Below, in pieces: positions 1 to 6,063 of a DNA stretch of 10,198 bases. Made by a program: the position numbers and the translations under genes. Each line of letters starts with the position of its first letter. The stretch's first letter is position 1. The notes beneath the pieces were generated by a model. It was given only the letters and a program-made list of their open reading frames with translations. It was not told the origin of the DNA and ran no database searches. The stretch lies in contig CAZTVM010000072.1 of assembly GCA_964617065.1 (NCBI GenBank), positions 1 to 10,198 of the forward strand, in the 5' to 3' direction. Origin of the DNA: JAVBNU01 sp964617065. GTDB taxonomy: Bacteria; Cyanobacteriota; Vampirovibrionia; Gastranaerophilales; Gastranaerophilaceae.

Positions 1-295
1 TTAATGTAGGTTGCAAATATTTGAGATTTTTTTTATTCAAGGAATTTATTATATTTTTAACTTCAGTGTCTGAAAAACGAGTTTTTTCCCAAGTTCTTTT
101 CCCTGGAATTGCTTGCAAATCTGCCCTTATTGTATTTATTTCGCCGATAGAAATACCACTATCACCATAGTTTGCAGAAAAACTGATTGTGTCCTGACTC
201 AATGCTGGACGTATTTTTAATGATGCCGAATTTGACTGAAAATTTGTGCTTCTGTTTAAATAACTGCAAATATTGCCGACTTGTATATTCAACAT
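1..295 (-). CDS. N-terminal part of an unidentified protein (cut by window edge)
   Basis: An open frame starts at ATG (293-295) and stays open to the left edge, giving 98 visible residues. It begins MLNIQVGNICSYLNRS. A purine-rich Shine-Dalgarno (AAAAGG, complement of 305-310) lies 9 bases before the ATG and supports this start. The visible part has no hydrophobic signal peptide and no transmembrane segment. After a Ser/Asn-rich leader comes PALSQDTISFSAN (about residues 29-41), then a polar stretch with GKRTWEKTRFSD and a Lys/Asn-rich part (KNIINSLNKKN). I do not recognise the family. The 'DTISFSA' piece resembles short N-terminal motifs I remember from many Gastranaerophilales proteins of otherwise different kinds. 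The gene diverges from the ferritin-like gene at 497. It is surely coding, because it has a good start, an SD and no stop over 98 codons. The function is unknown. Confidence 0.75.
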   Translation of the reverse strand, partial: MLNIQVGNICSYLNRSTNFQSNSASLKIRPALSQDTISFSANYGDSGISIGEINTIRADLQAIPGKRTWEKTRFSDTEVKNIINSLNKKNLKYLQPTL

Positions 296-379
296 TAATC
301 AAGACCTTTTTTAATTATGTATTTATTTAACGCTCAAAAATATTTTTTTTTGCTACTAATTATTTTTATTGTAAGTTTT

Positions 380-427
380 TTTACGTTTTGCTTATTAATC
401 CAATATAGTAACGATAAGGTTATTATC
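380..427 (+). promoter_or_regulatory. Candidate promoter of the ferritin-like gene, with a dyad at the start site
   Basis: A -10-like TATAGT is at 404-409 and a weak -35-like TTTACG at 380-385, with an 18-base spacer. Four bases after the -10 lies a perfect 5-base inverted repeat, GATAA (413-417) and TTATC (423-427), separated by GGTTA. It would overlap the transcription start. The half-sites resemble those of Fur-family operators, but the spacer is 5 bases where a 7-1-7 Fur box has 3 between the same half-sites, so the match is partial. The leader to the ATG would be about 80 bases. The promoter is an inference from sequence only. Confidence 0.4.
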
Positions 428-452
428 TAAATTAGTGATGATTTTTTTGCTG

Positions 453-467
453 AACAATGAGATTGTT
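453..467. promoter_or_regulatory. Perfect 6-3-6 dyad in the leader of the ferritin-like gene
   Basis: AACAAT (453-458), GAG, then ATTGTT (462-467) is a perfect inverted repeat lying 16 bases before the Shine-Dalgarno of the gene at 497. It could be a protein-binding operator or a small RNA hairpin. The stem is AT-rich with only one G-C pair and the loop has 3 bases, so an operator seems likelier than a stable hairpin. No regulator is identified. Confidence 0.3.
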
Positions 468-496
468 TACTTACACAAAAAAGAAAGGAATATATT

Positions 497-802
497 ATGC
501 CTGAATTTACAACACCATTTTGCGTCAGAAATTGCGATAAGAAACTAAATCCCGAAGAACTAGTACGAGCAATCAGGTTCGCAATTGCCGCAGAATATGA
601 AGCTATACAAATCTATGAACAACTTGCAGACTCTATCGACAATAAATCCGCAAAAAAAGTTTTACACGAAATAGCTAATGACGAAAAAACACACGCTGGA
701 AACTTTTTAAAATTATTGAAAATTTTATCACCGGAAGAAGAATTTTATTATGATGAAGGTTGCGAAGAAGTCGCTGAAATTCTAAATACAGAATGCCTAT
801 AA
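497..802 (+). CDS. Small ferritin-like (rubrerythrin-clan) di-iron protein
   Basis: This 101-residue protein has one helical-hairpin ferritin-like domain (about residues 20-76). The first helix carries AIAAEYEAIQIYEQLAD and the second has EIANDEKTHAG. Glu33, Glu63 and His66 fit the E and ExxH iron ligands of the half-size ferritin-like proteins that must dimerise to build the di-iron ferroxidase site. The layout strongly resembles the encapsulin-associated ferritin-like proteins (for example the domain fused to the Pyrococcus furiosus encapsulin shell) and the related short 'ferritin family' proteins of Firmicutes. The likely role is iron oxidation/storage or peroxide defence in the cytoplasm. 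An acidic tail (SPEEEFYYDEGCEEVAEIL) follows. No encapsulin shell gene is present in the window. The start is supported by AAAGGA at 484-489, 7 bases before the ATG. The gene stands alone, convergent with the ribosomal operon. Confidence 0.85.
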   Translation: MPEFTTPFCVRNCDKKLNPEELVRAIRFAIAAEYEAIQIYEQLADSIDNKSAKKVLHEIANDEKTHAGNFLKLLKILSPEEEFYYDEGCEEVAEILNTECL

Positions 803-830
803 AAAAAAGAGGCTTAATGCCTCTTTTTTT
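803..830. terminator. Bidirectional intrinsic terminator
   Basis: Stem GAGGC (809-813) pairs with GCCTC (819-823) around the loop TTAAT, flanked by an A tract (803-808) and a T tract (824-830). It can therefore end transcription both of the ferritin-like gene on the plus strand and of the ribosomal protein operon on the minus strand, whose last stop codon lies 16 bases away. Confidence 0.9.
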
Positions 831-845
831 ATATAGTATAGAAAA

Positions 846-1241
846 TTAACGTTTAGAAAATTGAAATCTTTTTCTTGCTCTTTTTCTACCGTATTTTTTA
901 CGTTCTTTAATCCTAGAATCACGAGTGAGTAGTCCCTCAGCTCTTAAAACTGTTTTATATTCTTCGTTGTAAGCTAAAAGCGCTTTAGAAATGCCATGTT
1001 TAACAGCATCAGCTTGAGCAGCTATTCCACCACCAAACGTACGAACTCTTACATCAAAATTTTCTTGATTATCAGTTAACGCCAATGGTCGGAAAATTAA
1101 CATTTCTAACGATGGATGATTTCCAAAGTAATTTTTCAAAGTTTTACCGTTTACAAAAACTCGCCCTTTGCCTTTAACCAATTTAACAACAGCAATAGCA
1201 CATTTTCTTCTGCCGGTTGCAATATATTCTTCGTTAGCCAT
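846..1241 (-). CDS. rpsI: 30S ribosomal protein S9
   Basis: S9 is a protein of the small-subunit head whose C-terminal tail reaches the P-site tRNA. The product has 131 residues, near the family norm. It begins MANEEYIATGRRKCAIAVVK and contains the conserved RTFGGGIAAQADAVKHGISKAL region (about 67-88). It ends in the basic tail KKYGRKRARKRFQFSKR, whose final Lys-Arg is the tRNA-contacting end of S9. A longer reading from 1298 is possible, but the 19 extra residues do not look like S9. GGAGG at 1248-1252 sits 6 bases before the ATG at 1239-1241, so I chose that start. The start overlaps the 3' end of rplM by 8 bases (ATGGCTAA), a sign of coupled translation. It is the last gene of the operon. 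Confidence 0.98.
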   Translation of the reverse strand: MANEEYIATGRRKCAIAVVKLVKGKGRVFVNGKTLKNYFGNHPSLEMLIFRPLALTDNQENFDVRVRTFGGGIAAQADAVKHGISKALLAYNEEYKTVLRAEGLLTRDSRIKERKKYGRKRARKRFQFSKR

Positions 1242-1680
1242 TATTAACCTCCACTTGTTTATATTCAACAGGTTTTTGCGCAGCATGAGGATGTTCATTT
1301 CCTACATAGACTTTCAACTTGTTGAATTGTTCTGCACCTAAAGTATTGTGTTGCAACATACCTTTAACAGCTTTTTCCAAAGCTAATTTAGGGTCTTTTT
1401 CCATTAAAGCTCTGAAATTTATTGACTTCAAACCACCTGGGTATCCTGTGTGGTGGTAATAAATTTTATCAGTTTCTTTTTTTCCTGACACTTTAATATT
1501 TTCCACATTAATAACAACGACAAAATCGCCGGTATCTACATGTGGTGTATATTGTGGTTTATGCTTACCTCTAAGTAAGTTTGCGATTTGGACAGCTAAA
1601 CGACCGAGAGTTTTATCGGTTGCGTCTATCAGATACCATTTTCTTTCAACTTCTTGAGGTTTAGCTGAATAAGTTTTCAT
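1234..1680 (-). CDS. rplM: 50S ribosomal protein L13
   Basis: L13 is an early-assembly protein of the large subunit that binds 23S rRNA. The 148 residues match the family length. Conserved pieces include RKWYLIDATDKTLGRLA (about 13-29), RGKHKPQYTPHVDTGDFVVV (37-56), HHTGYPGGLK (76-85), the KAVKGMLQHNTLG stretch (103-115) and LKVYVGNEHPH (122-132). The last 8 bases overlap the start of rpsI, and the first 20 bases overlap the end of truA. Its Shine-Dalgarno GGAGG (1690-1694) lies inside truA, 9 bases before the ATG. The rplM-rpsI pair is the usual one in bacteria. Confidence 0.98.
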   Translation of the reverse strand: MKTYSAKPQEVERKWYLIDATDKTLGRLAVQIANLLRGKHKPQYTPHVDTGDFVVVINVENIKVSGKKETDKIYYHHTGYPGGLKSINFRALMEKDPKLALEKAVKGMLQHNTLGAEQFNKLKVYVGNEHPHAAQKPVEYKQVEVNNG

Positions 1681-2518
1681 CTAAGATTGCCTCCATATTT
1701 GTTTTTTCATAATTTGTTTCATAATCTACTTTCATTAAATACAACCCAACAGGTGAGACGGTTTGACCGGCATTAAGCCTATTTTTGCTATTCAGAATAT
1801 CACTCATCACCGACGGAGATAACGAATTATTTTCTATGTATAGCAATGTCCCAACTATTATTCGTATCATATTATACAAAAATCTGTCAGCCACAATATC
1901 AATAAAAATAATATCTCTCTTGACCTTGTTAGCAACAGCTTTATAAAGATGACATATTTTTGCAGGATTACCGGTTTTCAAACATTTAAAAGCCGAAAAA
2001 TCATGTTCTCCTTCTAAATATTTTAAACTCTCGTTCAGGCGTACCACATTCAATTCATTTTTGACTAAGAGTGATGGATAATCCCAAACAGAACGTTGAG
2101 CACGATTAACAATCACATATCTATACCAACGCCATTTAGCGCTTTTTTGTGAATGAAAACTGCAATCAACACGACGTAAATTCTTTGCACTAATATCATT
2201 TGGTAACAACGCATTTATAGAGTTTAACATTTTTAAAGATACAAAATCTTTTTGCGTATCAAAATGAACTGTTTGCTGGTAAGCATTCACGCCTGCATCT
2301 GTTCGTCCTGAAAAAATAGTTGTTGTATTTTTTTTTATCAATGTACAAAGAACTTTCTCTAACTCACCTTGTATAGTAATTATGTGAGGATTAGTCGTCC
2401 TTTTTTTATTCTTACAATCAGTGTCCGCTTGTTCTAAACTTAAAGCTTGTATCTGACTACCGGAATAGTTTGCTCCCGCATACTCAAGGTCAATAGCCCA
2501 ACGAATATAGTCACTCAC
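1661..2518 (-). CDS. truA: tRNA pseudouridine(38-40) synthase TruA
   Basis: TruA converts U38-U40 in the tRNA anticodon stem-loop to pseudouridine. The 285-residue product shows the catalytic motif GRTDAGV (71-77) with nucleophile Asp74. It also has the paired downstream landmarks FHSQKSAKWRWYRY (121-134), the GEHDFSAFK stretch (170-178), NMIRIIVGTLL (216-226) and SPVGLYLMKVDY (255-266). Two oddities lie in the N-terminal strand region. The usual 'YDGxxxxGWQ' reads YAGANYSGSQ, and about 20 extra polar residues (25-46, with DCKNKKRTTN) sit before TIQGELEKVL. The start is GTG (2516-2518), 4 bases after the rplQ stop, with no clear Shine-Dalgarno, so translation is probably coupled to rplQ. Its 3' end overlaps rplM by 20 bases. 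Placement between rplQ and rplM is a common bacterial arrangement. Confidence 0.96.
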   Translation of the reverse strand: MSDYIRWAIDLEYAGANYSGSQIQALSLEQADTDCKNKKRTTNPHIITIQGELEKVLCTLIKKNTTTIFSGRTDAGVNAYQQTVHFDTQKDFVSLKMLNSINALLPNDISAKNLRRVDCSFHSQKSAKWRWYRYVIVNRAQRSVWDYPSLLVKNELNVVRLNESLKYLEGEHDFSAFKCLKTGNPAKICHLYKAVANKVKRDIIFIDIVADRFLYNMIRIIVGTLLYIENNSLSPSVMSDILNSKNRLNAGQTVSPVGLYLMKVDYETNYEKTNMEAILDENLFS

Positions 2519-2522
2519 GTGA

Positions 2523-2951
2523 CTACACCAACTGGATTAAAGCCATTTCTGTAGCGTCACCACGGCGAGGTGGCATGTGATAAATACGAGTATAACCACC
2601 ATTGCGGCTTTCGTATTTTTTACCTATTTGTCTAAAAAGTTTTCTCAAAACTGTTTGAGAAGTGTACTTCTTATCTTTTTCTTTCGTTTCACAAATTTCA
2701 CCTGAGGCCAATTCGATAAATTTACCTGTATTTTTGTTGTAAATTTTCTTGGCGACATTACGGATAGCATTCAGGTCACTGCGTTTAGCCATAGTAATAA
2801 TTTCTTCAGCATATGGTCTCAGTGCCTTAGCCTTTGCGATTGTTGTTTTAATTTCACCATGTAGAAACAACTCAGTCGCCAAAGCTCTCAGCAATGCTGT
2901 TCTTTGGTCTTGTGCTCTACCTAGTCTGTGTTTTTTGGATTGGTGTCTCAT
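2523..2951 (-). CDS. rplQ: 50S ribosomal protein L17
   Basis: L17 is a large-subunit protein near the exit of the peptide tunnel. The N-terminal MRHQSKKHRLGRAQDQRTAL, the TTIAKAKALRPYAEEIITMAKR segment (36-57) and the C-terminal GGYTRIYHMPPRRGDATEMALIQLV are diagnostic. At 142 residues it is longer than most bacterial L17 proteins (about 116-130). The extra length is a charged stretch around residues 73-98 (GKFIELASGEICETKEKDKK). The start ATG (2949-2951) has AAGGA at 2961-2965, 9 bases upstream. It follows rpoA by 20 bases and is followed 4 bases later by truA. Confidence 0.98.
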   Translation of the reverse strand: MRHQSKKHRLGRAQDQRTALLRALATELFLHGEIKTTIAKAKALRPYAEEIITMAKRSDLNAIRNVAKKIYNKNTGKFIELASGEICETKEKDKKYTSQTVLRKLFRQIGKKYESRNGGYTRIYHMPPRRGDATEMALIQLV

Positions 2952-2971
2952 TTTTATTAATCCTTCATTAA

Positions 2972-3949
2972 TTATAAGTTATAGTCTTCTACACCTTCGG
3001 GATTTGGTAACAAATCCAAACCTACAGTGCGCAATTTTTCAATTACTTCATCTGAAGATTTTTTTCCGAAGTTTTTAATATTCAATAAATCATGTTCCGA
3101 TTTTTTAAGTAATTCAGCCATAGAGTTGATGCTAGCACGTTTCAAACAGTTATAAGCACGAACAGATAACTCAAGGTCTTCAATAGTTATGTCTGTGGTT
3201 TCTTCTTCTTCAATGACTTCTTCTTCATAAACAGGCAACGTTGGCAAAACAGTAGTTTGACCGGAGATAGCCGCAATTTGCATTAATCGTTCGATTAACA
3301 AATTAGCTGCTGCTGAAAGCGCAGTGCTAACCTCAACACTACCATTTGACCAGATTTCAAGCGTTAATTTATCAAAATCGATGAACTCGCCAACACGAGC
3401 ATTTTCTACGTTGTAACTAACTCTTTTAATAGGCATAAACGTTGCATCAATCGGCAACATATCAATAGGCATACCGCCTTTATTTTCTTTCAAAACATCT
3501 TGCGCAATGTAGCCCTTACCTGTTTCCACGATAATATCAGCGTGAATACTACCACCTTCAGCTATCGTACAAATCAACCAGTCAGGATTTACGACCTTTA
3601 CGCCCATCGGAAGTTGTATATCACTAGCTAACACAGGCCCAGGACGGTCAATGTCTAATCGAAGATGCTGTACATCACTATTTTCCGCTTTTACTACCAA
3701 ACCTTTTAAATTCAACATAATATCGATAACATCTTCTACCACACCAGGTATAGAAGTATATTCGTGAGTAATGCCTTCAATTCTCAGCGATGTAACCGCA
3801 CTACCTTCTAGTGAAGATAACAAAACACGTCTAAGAGAATTACCAATAGTAGTACCGAACCCCCTTTCGAGTGGCTCAATCACGAATTTACCATACTGGG
3901 AACCATCAGAGTCTGTAGTAGTTGTTACACATTTTATTTTTAATTCCAT
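2972..3949 (-). CDS. rpoA: DNA-directed RNA polymerase subunit alpha
   Basis: The alpha subunit dimerises to nucleate RNA polymerase assembly, and its C-terminal domain contacts UP elements and activators. The 325-residue product has the N-terminal domain (about 1-232), with EPLERGFGTTIGNSLRRVLL (25-44) and the GITHEYTSIPGVVEDV stretch (59-74). A very acidic linker follows (YEEEVIEEEETTD, 241-253). The C-terminal domain (about 254-325) has LELSVRAYNCLKRASI, in which Arg264 and Asn267 correspond to the known DNA-contact residues, and the helix-hairpin-helix NFGKKSSDEVIEKL (293-306). The Shine-Dalgarno GAGGAG (3959-3964) lies 9 bases before ATG 3947-3949. It sits between rpsD and rplQ, as in the classic alpha operon. 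Confidence 0.99.
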   Translation of the reverse strand: MELKIKCVTTTTDSDGSQYGKFVIEPLERGFGTTIGNSLRRVLLSSLEGSAVTSLRIEGITHEYTSIPGVVEDVIDIMLNLKGLVVKAENSDVQHLRLDIDRPGPVLASDIQLPMGVKVVNPDWLICTIAEGGSIHADIIVETGKGYIAQDVLKENKGGMPIDMLPIDATFMPIKRVSYNVENARVGEFIDFDKLTLEIWSNGSVEVSTALSAAANLLIERLMQIAAISGQTTVLPTLPVYEEEVIEEEETTDITIEDLELSVRAYNCLKRASINSMAELLKKSEHDLLNIKNFGKKSSDEVIEKLRTVGLDLLPNPEGVEDYNL

Positions 3950-3967
3950 TATTTCAATCTCCTCTAA

Positions 3968-4570
3968 TTACTTAGAATAATACTCAATGACTAATTGTTC
4001 TTTGAACTCAGGGTCTAATTCCTCACGTTCAGGAATTCTATCGAAAACGATTTTCTGGTTTTCTTTATCAATAGTCATCCACGCCGGTGCAATTGCAATA
4101 TCAATTAACTCTGTAACTGTTTTCACAAAGTTACTGCTTTTTGTTCTGACTGTAATAACATCTTCGGCTTTTACGAGGTATGATGGAATATCAACTTTTT
4201 TACCATTAACAAGAACGTGTCCGTGATTTACCATTTGACGTGATTGCTTTCTCGTAATAGCGAAACCAGCCTTGAATATAACATTATCAAGCCTGCTTTC
4301 TAAAAGTTGCAACAAAATAGTACCTGTAACACCTTTTTTGCGTGCTGCTTCATTGTAATATTTTGCGAATTGTTTTTCACTTACTAAATAAGTAAAACGA
4401 ATTTTTTGTTTTTCTTTTAGATGTAACGCATAATCGGAAAGTTTTTTTCTAACTGCACCATGCTGACCTGAAGCATTTTGTCTGATAGAAGTTACTAACA
4501 TTCTGTTTGACAGATCTTTAACTTTACGATTACGATATAATTTGTTTGTAGGTCCTGTATATCTAGCCAA
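3968..4570 (-). CDS. rpsD: 30S ribosomal protein S4 (TTG start)
   Basis: S4 binds the 16S 5' domain, nucleates small-subunit assembly and often represses its own operon. The product has 200 residues. The N-terminal part (MARYTGPTNKLYRNRK, then SGQHGAVRKKLSDYALHLKEKQKIRF at 34-59) is followed by the S4 RNA-binding domain (about 90-155: SRLDNVIFKAGFAITRKQSR, HGHVLVNGKKVDIPSYLVK). It has no cysteines, so it is the zinc-free (C-minus) form. The N-terminal wording recalls cyanobacterial S4. The start codon is TTG (4568-4570), not ATG. AAGGAG at 4578-4583, 7 bases upstream, and the correct family N-terminus fix this start. It lies between rpsK and rpoA. Confidence 0.98.
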   Translation of the reverse strand: MARYTGPTNKLYRNRKVKDLSNRMLVTSIRQNASGQHGAVRKKLSDYALHLKEKQKIRFTYLVSEKQFAKYYNEAARKKGVTGTILLQLLESRLDNVIFKAGFAITRKQSRQMVNHGHVLVNGKKVDIPSYLVKAEDVITVRTKSSNFVKTVTELIDIAIAPAWMTIDKENQKIVFDRIPEREELDPEFKEQLVIEYYSK

Positions 4571-4577
4571 TTTTTGA

Positions 4578-4583
4578 CTCCTT
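4578..4583 (-). promoter_or_regulatory. Shine-Dalgarno that fixes the TTG start of rpsD
   Basis: The minus strand reads AAGGAG here, with a 7-base spacer to TTG at 4568-4570. The next residues ARYTGP are the expected S4 N-terminus, and no in-frame ATG exists before Met24, so TTG is the real start. Confidence 0.85.
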
Positions 4584-4593
4584 ATTCTTTTCT

Positions 4594-4980
4594 TTATACT
4601 CTACGTTTTTTAGGAGGTCTGCAACCGTTATGAGGAACAGGTGTAACATCCTTAATTAGTGTGATTTCCAAGCCGGCAGCTTGAATAGCTCTTATAGCTG
4701 TTTCTCTACCTGAACCCGGTCCTTTGATATAAACTTCAACTTTTTTCATACCTTGGTCTATAGATTTTTTTGCGACCAATTCGGCTGCTGATTGAGCTGC
4801 GAATGGAGTGCCTTTTCTTGCACCTTTAAAACCACATGCACCTGCTGAAGCCCAAGCTATGGCGTTACCTAACGTATCACTTGAAGTAACTATTGTATTG
4901 TTGAAAGTTGATTGTATGTGTACAACACCTTGTAACACATTCTTTTTTTCTTTCTTTTTTGTTTTTGCTGGTCTAGCCAT
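4594..4980 (-). CDS. rpsK: 30S ribosomal protein S11
   Basis: S11 is a platform protein of the small subunit next to the mRNA-tRNA site. The 128 residues match the family. Landmarks are VHIQSTFNNTIVTSSD (20-35), ASAGACGFKGARKGTPFAAQ (44-63), GPGSGRETAIRAIQAAGLEI (87-106) and the universal end DVTPVPHNGCRPPKKRRV. The 'KGTPFAAQ' wording is the type I associate with cyanobacteria and relatives. The Shine-Dalgarno AAGGAG is at 4993-4998, a rather long 12 bases before ATG 4978-4980. It lies between rpsM (32-base gap) and rpsD (23-base gap). Confidence 0.98.
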   Translation of the reverse strand: MARPAKTKKKEKKNVLQGVVHIQSTFNNTIVTSSDTLGNAIAWASAGACGFKGARKGTPFAAQSAAELVAKKSIDQGMKKVEVYIKGPGSGRETAIRAIQAAGLEITLIKDVTPVPHNGCRPPKKRRV

Positions 4981-5012
4981 TGTCTTATATTACTCCTTTA
5001 ATTAGTTATCAA

Positions 5013-5378
5013 TTATTTTTTCTTTGAAACAGGACCTGTCTTTTTGCCACGTCTTGTTCTTGCATTTGTTTTTGTTCTTTGACCTCTTGCCGGTAGCTTG
5101 CGTCTGTGACGCATTCCTCGGTATGAGTTGATTTCACTTAACCTTTTTACGTTCATCGTTTCTTCACGTTTTAGGTCACCTTCTATCGTATAGTGCGCAA
5201 GTTCGTTTCTTAATTTTTTGATGTCATCATCTGTCAAATCGTCCGTTCTTAAATCAAACGAAATGCCTGTTGCTGTTAAAATTTTGGCTGAACGAGTTGG
5301 CCCTATTCCGTATATATAGGTCAAAGCTATTATCATTCTTTTGTTACGGGGTAAATCGACCCCTGAGAGTCTTGCCAT
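5013..5378 (-). CDS. rpsM: 30S ribosomal protein S13
   Basis: S13 sits in the head of the small subunit and forms inter-subunit bridges and contacts to P-site tRNA. The 121-residue product starts MARLSGVDLPRNKRMIIALT and continues YIYGIGPTRSAKIL (21-34). The C-terminal RNA-binding end has RGMRHRRKLPARGQRTKTNA (87-106) and the basic tail RTRRGKKTGPVSKKK. The 'VDLPRxKR' start is of the cyanobacterial kind, unlike the proteobacterial 'INIPDHK'. An AAAGGAG Shine-Dalgarno (within 5388-5394) lies about 9 bases before ATG 5376-5378. It follows rpmJ after 53 bases, the longest gap inside the operon. Confidence 0.98.
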   Translation of the reverse strand: MARLSGVDLPRNKRMIIALTYIYGIGPTRSAKILTATGISFDLRTDDLTDDDIKKLRNELAHYTIEGDLKREETMNVKRLSEINSYRGMRHRRKLPARGQRTKTNARTRRGKKTGPVSKKK

Positions 5379-5431
5379 TTATTTTGCTCCTTTGTTACTC
5401 TACTTTGATTGTATCTTTAATACTTATCGTT

Positions 5432-5545
5432 TTATCCTTGTCTTTGTTTGTGTTTAGGATTTTCACAAATCACCAACGTAACGCCTGCACGTTTAATGAT
5501 TTTACATTTATCACATATTTTTTTTACTGATGATCTAACTTTCAT
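5432..5545 (-). CDS. rpmJ: 50S ribosomal protein L36
   Basis: This short gene encodes 37 residues: MKVRSSVKKICDKCKIIKRA followed by GVTLVICENPKHKQRQG. The zinc ribbon is complete, with ligands Cys11, Cys14, Cys27 and His32 (C-x2-C-x12-C-x4-H), so this is the zinc-binding C+ form of L36. L36 binds 23S rRNA late in large-subunit assembly. The Shine-Dalgarno GAAGGAAAG (about 5552-5560) lies 6-7 bases before the ATG at 5543-5545. The place between infA and rpsM is the standard one. Confidence 0.97.
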   Translation of the reverse strand: MKVRSSVKKICDKCKIIKRAGVTLVICENPKHKQRQG

Positions 5546-5571
5546 TTTTTGCTTTCCTTCTTCTAATAAGA

Positions 5572-5787
5572 CTACTTTAATCGATATGTAATACGCCCTC
5601 TCGTTAAATCGTAAGGTGTCATCTCTACTTTTACCTTATCTCCAGGTAAAATTCTTATGAAATTTTTGCGTATTTTTCCTGATATATGAGCCAATATTTC
5701 ATGTCCGTTGTCTAGTTCTACTCTGAACATTGCATTCGGCATTGACTCTAGTATTTTGCCTTCAAATTCTAAGACATCTTTTGACAT
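5572..5787 (-). CDS. infA: Translation initiation factor IF-1
   Basis: IF-1 binds the A site of the 30S subunit during initiation, together with IF-2 and IF-3. The 71-residue product is one OB-fold (S1-type) domain of the normal length: MSKDVLEFEGKILESMPNAM, FRVELDNGHEILAHISGKIR (21-40), RILPGDKVKVEMTPYDLTRG (45-64) and a final RITYRLK. AGAGG at 5793-5797 stands 5 bases before ATG 5785-5787. It is the first gene of the operon in this window. In many bacteria secY, adk and map precede it, but here an unrelated membrane protein gene lies 276 bases upstream on the same strand, so this operon probably begins at infA. Confidence 0.98.
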   Translation of the reverse strand: MSKDVLEFEGKILESMPNAMFRVELDNGHEILAHISGKIRKNFIRILPGDKVKVEMTPYDLTRGRITYRLK

Positions 5788-5896
5788 TAAAGCCTCTTTT
5801 AGTTTGTCTATACAAGTTACTTCTTTTATCTTACATGTTCAATATCATTTAGCAAGCATTTTTTTTAGTTTTATCAGTACTTTTCAGTTTTTTATA

Positions 5897-5925
5897 ATTA
5901 TACCAGAAAATTGTTTATTTAAAGA
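5897..5925 (-). promoter_or_regulatory. Probable extended -10 promoter of the infA-rpsI operon
   Basis: The minus strand reads TGGTATAAT (complement of 5897-5905), a perfect -10 hexamer (5897-5902) with the TG extension. The -35 position (about 5920-5925, TCTTTA) matches poorly, as is usual for extended -10 promoters. The predicted start near 5890 gives a leader of about 100 bases before infA. The rest of the 5788-6063 gap is AT-rich, and I see no other gene or clear hairpin in it, nor an obvious terminator for the gene ending at 6064. Confidence 0.6.
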
Positions 5926-6063
5926 TTAGACACTTAACCTGTTTTCAATATCGCCACAGACTTATTGATAAACCACGCTTTTATTACTTTTGTTAAGTTT
6001 TATTAACCAAACCAAAATAACCATATTTTAATAAAACAATTAATGTGCGACTTGAATAGCTAA

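Noticed and set aside
1242..1298. 19-residue N-terminal extension of S9 from an upstream ATG
   Set aside because: The residues do not resemble S9, they overlap rplM in another frame, and the ATG at 1241 has a perfect Shine-Dalgarno.
2749..5929. Several plus-strand open frames opposite the ribosomal operon (for example 2749-3078, 3987-4226, 5270-5530, 5708-5929)
   Set aside because: They lie antisense to secure ribosomal genes or run into the AT-rich leader, lack family features, and look like shadows of the real coding frames.
5788..6063. Riboswitch or ribosomal-protein leader structure before infA
   Set aside because: The leader is AT-rich and I find no conserved motif or stable stem that would support one.
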